Assembly (NCBI GenBank): GCA_013695395.1
Contig: JACDAP010000154.1
Coordinates: 1 to 8,192 of the forward strand
Direction: 5' to 3'
DNA: 8,192 nt
Origin: Solirubrobacterales bacterium
GTDB lineage: Bacteria; Actinomycetota; Thermoleophilia; Solirubrobacterales; Solirubrobacteraceae
Shown: piece after piece, positions 1-5,838 of the stretch
How positions within the stretch are numbered: the stretch's first letter is position 1
How the letters are laid out: every line of letters begins with the position of its first letter
The notes under the pieces: model-generated
What the model was told of the DNA's origin: nothing
Database searches by the model: none
The model's input: only the letters and a program-made list of their open reading frames with translations
Program-made: the position numbers and the translations under genes

Positions 1-57
1 GGCGAGGACCGCCAGGGCGGCCACGAGGGCGGGCACGTCGCGGATCGGCTGGCTCAT
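1..57 (-). CDS. N-terminal fragment of an unidentified protein coupled to the PspC-like gene
   Basis: An ATG at 57-55 on the minus strand opens a frame that stays open to the window edge, giving 19 residues: MSQPIRDVPALVAALAVLA. The start overlaps the TGA of the preceding PspC-like gene by four bases (ATGA), the classic arrangement for translational coupling. A good ribosome binding site, GGAGG, lies 7 bases upstream (plus-strand 65-69), inside the end of the preceding gene. The fragment turns hydrophobic from about residue 8, which could be the start of a membrane segment, but 19 residues are too few to assign a family. By context it may be a membrane or envelope partner of the PspC-like protein; that is inference. 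The rest of the gene lies outside the window. Confidence 0.72.
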   Translation of the reverse strand, partial: MSQPIRDVPALVAALAVLA

Positions 58-1013
58 CGGGTCGCCTCCGCGCAGGCGCGATCGGCTGCGGCCGCCTCAT
101 CGCGATTCAGCCGGGAGGAGCTTTCCCCGCCTGACGAGGCGCTGCTGGTCGTGTCGCGGTGGCGGACCTCGAAGCCGCCGACGCGCAGGTCGACGTCGAG
201 GGCCAGCCCGGGCCGTCCCGGGGCGGGGCTGCGCGGGAGCTCCTGGTCGATCTCCACGCCCTCGGAGGTCCGCCCGAGCACGTCGGCGGCCCCGGCGCGT
301 ACCCGGGTGCGGGAGGCGACGCACACCTCCGGGGGGACGATCACGAGGACGTGGCCGACGCTCATGTCCAGGTCGAGGCGCTCCCGGCGGGCGTCGCTCC
401 AGTCGAGCTTGCGCAGGTCGACGACGAGCTCACCGACGCCCAGGCGGTACCCGGCGGGAAGCGGATCGGCCCCGACCGGCGCGTAGCGCCGTTCGCCCAC
501 GCCGCCGTCAAGCGAGATGTCGGCGGCGGAGACGACCGCGGCCGGGAAGGCGAGGACGATCGCCGGGACAGCGAGCCAACGCAGGCGCCGCTCACCGGTG
601 AGCGCTCCGAACAGCAGGCCGATGCCGAGCGCCAGGACCACGATGGCGACGGCGAGCCCGCCCCCGGCCGCGGTCGCCCAGGCGGCGCCGCCGAACAGCA
701 CCGCGGCCGCGGTCAGTGCGCCCAGCCCGACGGCCGAGACGACGAGCAACCGGCGAAACGTGTCGCCGCGGCCTCTCGGTGCGGCCTGCCCGGTGCCGTC
801 GTCCGAGGGCACGAACAGCACGGCGGCGAGGTAGAAGAAGAAGCCGAGTCCGCCCGCGAGGAACAGCGCGCCGAGCAGAATGCGGAAGATCAGCGGATCG
901 ACGCCGAACGCGCGGCCAAGGCCGCCACCGACGCCGGCGAGGTAGCGGTCCTCCTTGGTGCGGAGGAAGCGCGGGGTGTCGGGAGGCTGCGTGTCGGAGG
1001 TCATGTCGATCAT
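54..1013 (-). CDS. PspC-domain membrane protein with LiaF-like C-terminal region
   Basis: A 319-residue protein. Residues about 14-70 are a PspC domain: a short basic lead (RFLRTKEDRYLAGV), the glycine-rich GGGLGRAFGVDP motif at 29-40, and one hydrophobic helix (about 41-67) ending in the usual VP. Three further likely membrane segments lie at about 89-107, 115-139 and 145-165. Residues about 190-290 form a soluble, beta-rich region with repeated 'G-E-L-V-V-D-L' and 'V-G-H-V-L-V-I-V-P' patterns resembling the C-terminal region of LiaF/VraT-type cell-envelope stress proteins. A Ser/Glu/Arg-rich tail follows. PspC proteins sense membrane stress or modulate transcription regulators in other bacteria; here the role is inferred. 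The ATG at 1013 is preceded by GGAG at 6 bases, favouring it over the in-frame ATG at 1004. The stop overlaps the next gene's start by four bases, so the two are likely expressed together. Confidence 0.85.
   Translation of the reverse strand: MIDMTSDTQPPDTPRFLRTKEDRYLAGVGGGLGRAFGVDPLIFRILLGALFLAGGLGFFFYLAAVLFVPSDDGTGQAAPRGRGDTFRRLLVVSAVGLGALTAAAVLFGGAAWATAAGGGLAVAIVVLALGIGLLFGALTGERRLRWLAVPAIVLAFPAAVVSAADISLDGGVGERRYAPVGADPLPAGYRLGVGELVVDLRKLDWSDARRERLDLDMSVGHVLVIVPPEVCVASRTRVRAGAADVLGRTSEGVEIDQELPRSPAPGRPGLALDVDLRVGGFEVRHRDTTSSASSGGESSSRLNRDEAAAADRACAEATR
65..69 (-). promoter_or_regulatory. Shine-Dalgarno site for the gene starting at 57
   Basis: The minus strand reads GGAGG here, followed by 7 bases and then ATG at 57. 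It sits within the last codons of the PspC-like gene. It is the strongest evidence that the overlapping ATG is a true start rather than chance. Confidence 0.65.
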
Positions 1014-1060
1014 CCTGCGCTCCGGTGGCGCTCGCCGCCATCGGGAATGACCCTGACGGA

Positions 1061-1079
1061 CCCCGGGACCACCCCGGGG
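1061..1079 (-). terminator. Possible GC-rich hairpin terminator after the glutaredoxin gene
   Basis: CCCCGGG (1061-1067) and CCCGGGG (1073-1079) are perfect 7-bp complements around a 5-base loop. The hairpin lies 6 bases beyond the stop of the glutaredoxin-like gene and 47 bases before the PspC-like start, in the 72-bp gap between them. There is no T-run after it in either direction, so it is not a textbook intrinsic terminator, although tail-less hairpins are often proposed as terminators in high-GC actinobacteria. A hairpin in the leader of the PspC-like mRNA is the alternative. Confidence 0.35.
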
Positions 1080-1085
1080 GCGAGC

Positions 1086-1340
1086 CTACGCCGCGAGCAG
1101 CTCCTGCAGGCGACCGGACTTGTCGGCCTGCTGCGTCTCGGTGAAGCCGCCGATCAGCTCATCGCCGATCAGGACCTGGGGGAACGTCATCATGCCCGTA
1201 CGCGCAACGAGCTCGTTCCGGCCGTCCGGGTCGCGTGCGAGGTTGATCTCCTCGTAGGGGATGCCGCGCTTGTCCAGCAGCTTCTTGGCCTGGATGCAGA
1301 ACGGGCAGCGATCGGTGGAGTACAGCGTGACGGAAGCCAT
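1086..1340 (-). CDS. Glutaredoxin-like / mycoredoxin-like thiol-disulfide oxidoreductase
   Basis: A complete 84-residue thioredoxin-fold protein, the usual length for a small bacterial glutaredoxin. The dithiol active site is CPFC at residues 12-15, right after the first strand (VTLYST). The cis-proline loop is TFPQV (52-56), and the thiol-binding GG turn is at 64-65 (IGGFTE). These are the standard glutaredoxin landmarks in the right order. It should reduce protein or low-molecular-weight thiol disulfides in the cytoplasm. Most actinobacteria use mycothiol, so the partner may be mycothiol (mycoredoxin role) or another thiol rather than glutathione; the sequence does not decide this. The start ATG at 1340 has only a weak Shine-Dalgarno (GAAG, close to the start). 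It is transcribed divergently from recO, and the stop (TAG) is followed by a GC hairpin. Confidence 0.9.
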   Translation of the reverse strand: MASVTLYSTDRCPFCIQAKKLLDKRGIPYEEINLARDPDGRNELVARTGMMTFPQVLIGDELIGGFTETQQADKSGRLQELLAA

Positions 1341-1379
1341 GACTTCAGAAAAGATAGCGCCCCCGCAGGCGCCCTCCTG
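1341..1379. promoter_or_regulatory. 39-bp divergent gap between the glutaredoxin-like gene and recO
   Basis: Only 39 bases separate the two divergent ATGs. The gap holds a conspicuous A/T-rich patch (1342-1356, around CAGAAAAGATA) in an otherwise GC-rich window, as expected for promoter melting. On the minus strand TATCTT (1356-1351) could serve as a -10 element for the glutaredoxin-like gene, which would give a very short or leaderless transcript. No convincing -35 is visible for either direction. If recO has its own promoter, it must lie here or inside the glutaredoxin-like gene. Confidence 0.3.
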
Positions 1380-2105
1380 ATGGCCGGTCCGGTCAAGACC
1401 GAGGCCATCGTGCTGCGCTCGCTGCGCTACGGGGAAGCCGACCGGATCCTCCACTTGTACACCCCCATGCGGGGTCGCGTCGGCGCGATCGCCAAGGGCG
1501 TCCGGCGGACGAAGAGCCGCTTCGGCGGGCGGCTCGAGCCGTTCTTCCACCTCAACCTGATCCTCCACGAGGGCCGCTCGGACCTGCTGACCGTCACGAG
1601 CGTCGAGACGGTCGCGCCGCACGCCCGGCTGCGAGTCGACGGCCCGGCCCTCGACGCTGCCGCGCGGGCCTGCGACGCCGTCTCGAGGCTCTTCGAGACG
1701 ACCGAGCCGCACCCCGCGGTCTTCGCCCTGCTCGCCAACGAGCTGGGGCTGCTCGATCGCGACCCGGCGGCACACGCGACGCACGCCAACCAGCTGGCCT
1801 TCCGGCTGAAGCTGCTGCTCGCGGCCGGGCTCGCGCCCCAGCTGGCGGCCTGTGCGAGCTGCGGGGAGCCCGACCACCTCGTGGCCTTCTCCGGCCGGGA
1901 GGGTGGCGTGGTCTGCGGCGGCTGCGAGGCGCAGGGCTTCCCGCTGGAGGCGGGCGCCCACGCCTTCATGCGGACCGCGATCGGGACGCCGCTCGCGCAG
2001 GTCCCTCGCGTCGAGGCGCGGCTGCTCGCCCAGGTCGAGCGGGCGATCGGCGAGACCGTCGAGCATCACGGTGCCGGTCGCTTGCGCGCCGCGTGGCCCG
2101 GATAG
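1380..2105 (+). CDS. recO: DNA repair protein RecO
   Basis: A 241-residue protein, the normal RecO length. The N-terminal OB-fold region reads KTEAIVLRSLRYGEADRILHLYTPMRGRVGAIAKGVRR (residues 6-43), the recognisable RecO opening, followed by FGGRLEPFFHLNLILHEGRSDLLTVTSVE. A helical domain follows. A four-cysteine zinc motif of two CxxC pairs is present at C158/C161 and C179/C182, then AFMRTAIGTPL, typical of the C-terminal helices. RecO anneals single strands and, with RecR, loads RecA on SSB-coated gaps in the RecF pathway. The ATG at 1380 fits the family N-terminus; its Shine-Dalgarno is weak (AGG at 10 bases). The frame is open far upstream to 159, but that extension is only the shadow of the genes on the other strand. 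ppdK starts 11 bases after the stop, suggesting co-transcription. Confidence 0.94.
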   Translation: MAGPVKTEAIVLRSLRYGEADRILHLYTPMRGRVGAIAKGVRRTKSRFGGRLEPFFHLNLILHEGRSDLLTVTSVETVAPHARLRVDGPALDAAARACDAVSRLFETTEPHPAVFALLANELGLLDRDPAAHATHANQLAFRLKLLLAAGLAPQLAACASCGEPDHLVAFSGREGGVVCGGCEAQGFPLEAGAHAFMRTAIGTPLAQVPRVEARLLAQVERAIGETVEHHGAGRLRAAWPG

Positions 2106-2116
2106 GGTCAGCCGCC

Positions 2117-4759
2117 ATGAGCAGCCCCCGATGGATCGTCCCGTTCGCCGAAGGCTCCAAGGAGCAGCGCGACCTGCTCGGCGGGAAGGGCGCGAACGTG
2201 GCGGAGATGACCCGGGTGCTCGGCGCCGACAAGGTCCCCGGCGGCTTCACGATCACCACCGAGGCCTGCGTCGCCTACATGGCCGCCGGCGACGCCCCGG
2301 ACGGGCTCGACGAGCAGGTCGGCACGGCGCTCGCCGCCCTGGAGGAGCAGACCGGCAAGCGCCTCGGTGACGCCGAGGATCCGCTCCTGGTCAGCGTCCG
2401 GTCCGGGGCCCGCGAGTCGATGCCCGGGATGCTCGACACGGTCCTGAACCTGGGGCTCAACGACGACTCGGTCGAGGGGCTGGCGGCCCGGACCGAGAAC
2501 CCGCGCTTCGCCTGGGACTCCTACCGGCGCTTCGTGCAGATGTACGCCAACGTGGTCAAGGGCGTACCGGGCGAGCGGATCGAGCAGGAGATCGCGGCGC
2601 TCAAGAAGGACCGCGGGGTGAAGCTCGACACCGAGCTCGACGTCGATGCCCTCCGCGCGCTCGTCGAGACGTTCAAGGGGATCTACCGCGAGGCCACCGG
2701 GGAGGACTTCCCGCTCGACCCGCGCGAGCAGCTGGACGGCGCGATCCGGGCGGTCTTCGACTCCTGGACCGGAGAGCGCGCGGTCACCTACCGGCGCCTG
2801 AACCGGATCCCCGACGACTGGGGCACCGCGGTGAACGTCCAGCGGATGGTCTTCGGGAACAAGGGGGAGACGAGCGGCTCCGGTGTCGCGTTCTCGCGCG
2901 ACGAGGTCACCGGCGCGCCGGAGCCGAGCGGCGACTTCCTCCCGAACGCGCAGGGCGAGGACGTCGTCTCGGGCGTCCGGAACACCCGGGACATCTCCGA
3001 GCTCGAGGAGTGGTTGCCGGAGGTCTACGTGGAGCTCCTCGACGTGCTCAGCCGTCTCGAGGCGCACTACCTCGACATGCAGGACGTCGAGTTCACCGTC
3101 GAGGAGGGCGAGCTCTTCATGCTGCAGACCCGCGACGCCAAGCGCCCCGCCCAGGCCGCGGTGCGCTTCGCCGTGGATGCGGTCGCCGAGGGTCTGATGG
3201 ATCCGCGCGTGGCGCTGCTCACCATCGACGCGGAGGGGCTCGACGCGCTGCTGCACCCGACCTTCGATCCCTCCGCGGAGTACGCGGTGCTCGCCAAGGG
3301 CGTCGCCGCCTCGCCGGGGGCCGCGCAGGGCGCCATCGTCTTCACGGCCGATGAGGCGATCGCCGCCGAGGCGGACGGTCGCGAGGTGATCCTCGTGCGC
3401 CCGTTCACCGAGGCCGAGGACGTCGGCGGCTTCCACGCGGCCAAGGGGATCCTGACCTCGGAGGGCGGCAAGGCCTCCCACGCGGCGCTCGTGGCCCGCG
3501 GCATGGGCCGGCCCGCGGTGACTGGCGCCTCCTCGCTGGAGATCGACCTCGCCGCCCAGACCGTGCGGGTGGGGGAGACGACGCTCGGCGTCGGGGACCA
3601 CATCGCGATCGACGGCTCCACCGGCGCGATCACCACGGAGGAGGTTCCGGTGGTGGAGCCCGAGGTCTCCGAGGCGTTCCTGCGGGTGCTCGAATGGGCC
3701 GACGCCGCGCGGCTGCTCGGCGTGCGCGCCAACGCCGACTCGCCCGAGGACGCCGAGCGCGCGCGTGGCTTCGGGGCCCAGGGGATCGGGCTCTGCCGGA
3801 CCGAGCACATGTTCCTCGGCGAGCGCCAGCCCCTCATGGCCGCGGTCATCCTCGCGGCCGACCGGGCCGGCCGCGACGAGGCCCTGGCCGAGCTCCGTCC
3901 GCTGCAGCAGGAGGACTTCGAGGGGCTGTTCGAGGCGATGATCGGCCTCCCGGTGACGATCCGGCTGCTCGACCCGCCGCTCCACGAGTTCCTGCCGCAC
4001 AAGGCCGACGTGGAGAAGCGCTTGGAGCGCGCCCGGGCCGAGGGCAGCGACGAGGTGGGCGAGCTCCAGCGCACGTTCGACCGTGTCTCCGCTCTCCAGG
4101 AAACCAACCCGATGCTCGGCACCCGTGGCGTGCGGCTCGGGATCCTGTACCCGGAGATCTACATGATGCAGGTCGACGCGATCTTCGCCGCGTCCACCGC
4201 GGTGCACGAGCGGACCGGGACCGCGCCCCATCTGGAGATCATGATCCCGCTCGTCGACTACGAGCGCGAGCTCGACTTCATGCGCCGCGTCGTGACCGAG
4301 CGGGCGCAGGCGGCCGGGCTCAAGCACGGGGACGACTACCTGGTCGGCACCATGATCGAGCTACCGCGGGCCTGCTTCCTGGCCGACCAGATCGCGGAGT
4401 TCGCCGACTTCTTCTCCTTCGGGACCAACGACCTCACGCAGACCGCGCTCGGCTTCTCGCGCGACGACATCGAGGGCAAGATCCTCGGCCGCTACATCGA
4501 GACGAAGATCCTCGACCGCTCGCCGTTCGAGACGCTCGACTCGCCGGGCGTGGGGCAGATGCTGCGGATGGGCGCCTGGCTCGGCCGTACGACGCAGGCG
4601 GACCTGAAGCTCGGGGTCTGCGGCGAGCACGGGGGCGACCCGGACTCGATCGACTTCTTCCACCACTCCGGTATCGACTACGTGTCCTGCTCGCCCTACC
4701 GGGTGCCGGTGGCCCGGGTGGCCGCGGCGCAGGCGGCGGTGCGGGCGGCGAACGCCTGA
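2117..4759 (+). CDS. ppdK: Pyruvate, phosphate dikinase (PPDK)
   Basis: An 880-residue enzyme, full length for the family (about 875-900), interconverting pyruvate + ATP + Pi and PEP + AMP + PPi. The ATP-grasp domain covers about 1-345: LLGGKGANVAEM with K24, VSVRSGARESMPGMLDTVLNLG with R95, and QDVEFTVEEGELFMLQTR near its end. The swivelling phosphohistidine domain (about 385-510) contains GGKASHAALVARGMG with catalytic H455. The PEP/pyruvate TIM barrel (about 515-880) has GIGLCRTEHMF (R561), NPMLGTRGVR, MIELPRA (E748), SFGTND (767-772) and CGEHGG with catalytic C835. Numbering tracks the well-studied Clostridium symbiosum enzyme closely (H455, C831). The residue two before H455 is Ala, where Thr is usual. 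I chose ATG 2117 (AGGG 9 bases upstream, family-like N-terminus) over an in-frame GTG at 2093 inside recO. Direction in vivo, glycolytic or gluconeogenic, cannot be read from sequence. Confidence 0.97.
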   Translation: MSSPRWIVPFAEGSKEQRDLLGGKGANVAEMTRVLGADKVPGGFTITTEACVAYMAAGDAPDGLDEQVGTALAALEEQTGKRLGDAEDPLLVSVRSGARESMPGMLDTVLNLGLNDDSVEGLAARTENPRFAWDSYRRFVQMYANVVKGVPGERIEQEIAALKKDRGVKLDTELDVDALRALVETFKGIYREATGEDFPLDPREQLDGAIRAVFDSWTGERAVTYRRLNRIPDDWGTAVNVQRMVFGNKGETSGSGVAFSRDEVTGAPEPSGDFLPNAQGEDVVSGVRNTRDISELEEWLPEVYVELLDVLSRLEAHYLDMQDVEFTVEEGELFMLQTRDAKRPAQAAVRFAVDAVAEGLMDPRVALLTIDAEGLDALLHPTFDPSAEYAVLAKGVAASPGAAQGAIVFTADEAIAAEADGREVILVRPFTEAEDVGGFHAAKGILTSEGGKASHAALVARGMGRPAVTGASSLEIDLAAQTVRVGETTLGVGDHIAIDGSTGAITTEEVPVVEPEVSEAFLRVLEWADAARLLGVRANADSPEDAERARGFGAQGIGLCRTEHMFLGERQPLMAAVILAADRAGRDEALAELRPLQQEDFEGLFEAMIGLPVTIRLLDPPLHEFLPHKADVEKRLERARAEGSDEVGELQRTFDRVSALQETNPMLGTRGVRLGILYPEIYMMQVDAIFAASTAVHERTGTAPHLEIMIPLVDYERELDFMRRVVTERAQAAGLKHGDDYLVGTMIELPRACFLADQIAEFADFFSFGTNDLTQTALGFSRDDIEGKILGRYIETKILDRSPFETLDSPGVGQMLRMGAWLGRTTQADLKLGVCGEHGGDPDSIDFFHHSGIDYVSCSPYRVPVARVAAAQAAVRAANA

Positions 4760-4762
4760 TCA
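4757..4762. other. Abutting convergent stop codons (TGATCA palindrome)
   Basis: The TGA of ppdK (4757-4759) is followed immediately by the reverse-complement TGA of the MDR reductase (4762-4760). The two stops together form the perfect palindrome TGATCA. No base separates the two coding regions, so any terminator for either gene must lie inside the other's coding sequence, and the 3' ends of the two transcripts probably overlap. Confidence 0.85.
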
Positions 4763-5674
4763 GTCGACGTGCAGGACGACCTTGCCGGTGACGGAGCGGT
4801 CGAGGAGCGCCTGCACCTGCGCGCCGGCCTCCCGCCAGCTCGCCTCTCGCTCGATCGAGCAGTCGAGCTCGCCGGCGGCCACCAGGGCGGCCAGGCGCGC
4901 GAGGTCGGCGGCGCCGCTCGCCTGCTTGGCGAGCTCGGTGAAGACCATCATCCCGTAGAGCTGCGCGCCCGAGGCGCGGCCGAAGAAGCTCCGGGTGGGA
5001 AAGCTCGTCTCCGTCGTCGTCGAGGCGAAGGAGACGACGGTGCCGTGCCCCGCGACGTGCTGGAGCGCATCGCCGAGCACGTTGCCGCCGACGCCCTCGA
5101 CGACGACGTCGTAGTCGCCGTCGAGCTCCGTGACGACCTCGTCGGCGCCCAGCCGCTCGAGCGCCGGCGCCGCGCCCGGGTCACGGACGAGCGCGGTGAC
5201 GTGCGCGTGGCTCAGCTTCGCGAGCTGGATGGCGAAGCGGCCGACGCCACCGGTCGCGCCGGTCACGAGGACCCGCCGGCCGAGCGCGAAGCCACCGAGC
5301 TGGAGGGCGTGGAGGGCCGTGAGGCCCGCGACGGGCAGCGTGGCGGCCTGCGCGAAGGCGACCGCGTCGGGGAGCGGAGCGAGGATGCTGGTCTCGACGC
5401 AGACGCGCTCGGCCCAGGCGCCGCTCATGACGAGGCCGACCACACGGGTGCCTTCCTTCGGGCCGGAGCCGTCGGCCGCGGCCTGCTCGACGACGCCCGC
5501 GACGTCCCAGCCCGTAAGCGCCCCCGGCTCCATGTCGGCGAGGCGCTTGCTCTCCCCGCGGTTCAGCGAGAACGCCTTGACGGCGACGAGCGCCTGGGAG
5601 GGCAGCGGCGTCGGGTCGTCGGCGTCGGTGAGCGCGACGTGGGGGGCCTTGGCGGCGACGGTGAGCGCGAGCAT
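4760..5674 (-). CDS. Zinc-free MDR-family NAD(P)H-dependent oxidoreductase (quinone oxidoreductase-like)
   Basis: A 304-residue medium-chain dehydrogenase/reductase. The GroES-like N-terminal domain has [10 protein letters not shown] (36-45) and [10 protein letters not shown] (54-63), characteristic of quinone oxidoreductase-like members. The Rossmann nucleotide-binding motif is [17 protein letters not shown] (137-153), preceded by [13 protein letters not shown]. The C-terminus ends [11 protein letters not shown], the usual MDR ending. The cysteines that bind catalytic and structural zinc in alcohol dehydrogenases are absent, so it belongs to the zinc-independent branch. Substrate is unknown: quinones, enones and other activated alkenes are typical of the branch, and NADPH preference is only likely. 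The start ATG at 5674 fits the family N-terminus, but the only purine-rich stretch (GAAGG) is nearly against the ATG, so initiation may be leaderless or weak. It is oriented against its neighbours, dividing recO-ppdK from dgt-dnaG, and looks like an insertion in a housekeeping gene order. Confidence 0.9.
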   Translation of the reverse strand: MLALTVAAKAPHVALTDADDPTPLPSQALVAVKAFSLNRGESKRLADMEPGALTGWDVAGVVEQAAADGSGPKEGTRVVGLVMSGAWAERVCVETSILAPLPDAVAFAQAATLPVAGLTALHALQLGGFALGRRVLVTGATGGVGRFAIQLAKLSHAHVTALVRDPGAAPALERLGADEVVTELDGDYDVVVEGVGGNVLGDALQHVAGHGTVVSFASTTTETSFPTRSFFGRASGAQLYGMMVFTELAKQASGAADLARLAALVAAGELDCSIEREASWREAGAQVQALLDRSVTGKVVLHVD

Positions 5675-5696
5675 GCCTTCGACGCTAGCGAGCGGC

Positions 5697-5716
5697 CGGT
5701 GGCGGTCGGTGGCGGC
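5697..5716. repeat. Two-copy 10-bp tandem repeat
   Basis: CGGTGGCGGT (5697-5706) is followed directly by CGGTGGCGGC (5707-5716), identical in 9 of 10 positions. It lies in the presumed leader of the MDR reductase, 23 bases upstream of its ATG. It may simply reflect GC-rich low complexity. Confidence 0.45.
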
Positions 5717-5753
5717 CCGCCGAGAGACTTTCCGCGGAGTTGGTGTCGCATAT

Positions 5754-5780
5754 GACCACCAAGTCAACGGAAAGGTGGTC
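5754..5780. promoter_or_regulatory. Inverted repeat, candidate operator
   Basis: GACCACC (5754-5760) and GGTGGTC (5774-5780) are perfect 7-bp complements separated by 13 bases. A second, interlaced inverted pair, CTTTCCG (5728-5734) and CGGAAAG (5768-5774), shares the right half. The spacer contains the minus-strand TTGACT hexamer. A dyad placed over a putative -35 between divergent genes is a typical repressor operator geometry. No regulator gene is adjacent in the window, so the binding protein is unknown. Confidence 0.4.
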
Positions 5781-5838
5781 TGGCGAGGTGCACGATCGGG
5801 ATCCGGCTCTGCGCCGCCGCGGCTGCGAGAATCCAGGG

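Larger units (their letters stand above)
5675..5838. promoter_or_regulatory. 164-bp divergent intergenic region between the MDR reductase and dgt
   Basis: This is the longest non-coding stretch in the window and must hold the promoters for the reductase (leftward) and for dgt-dnaG (rightward). It contains a relatively A/T-rich core (about 5725-5776) with a perfect inverted repeat. On the minus strand a TTGACT hexamer (5767-5762) is a good -35 candidate for the reductase, but no good -10 lies 16-18 bases further. On the plus strand TATGAC (5751-5756) is a weak -10 candidate for dgt. Exact promoters cannot be assigned by eye. Confidence 0.45.

Noticed and set aside
159..1379. Long upstream extension of the recO frame on the plus strand
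   Set aside because: It overlaps two well-supported minus-strand genes and shows no domain; RecO family length fits a start at 1380.
1086..2069. Single minus-strand frame running through recO into the glutaredoxin-like gene, suggesting a fusion
   Set aside because: Only the last 84 codons are a recognisable protein, starting at a sensible ATG at 1340; the upstream part is antisense to recO.
2093..2116. Alternative GTG start for ppdK at 2093
   Set aside because: It would overlap recO and add eight residues not expected in the family, whereas ATG 2117 has AGGG at a good distance.
2108..4327. A 739-codon open frame on the minus strand opposite ppdK
   Set aside because: Its translation is low-complexity, rich in Arg, His, Glu, Leu and Val, with no recognisable domain. 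It mirrors the highly GC-rich ppdK codons, a normal artefact of high-GC coding DNA.
3694..4791. Plus-strand frame overlapping the 3' part of ppdK
   Set aside because: Arg/Gly/Ala-rich translation in another frame of ppdK; the ppdK frame has catalytic residues through C835.
4769..5755. 328-codon plus-strand frame opposite the MDR reductase
   Set aside because: The minus-strand frame carries clear MDR motifs including VTGATGGVG; the plus-strand translation is Arg/Ala/Gly/Asp-rich and featureless.
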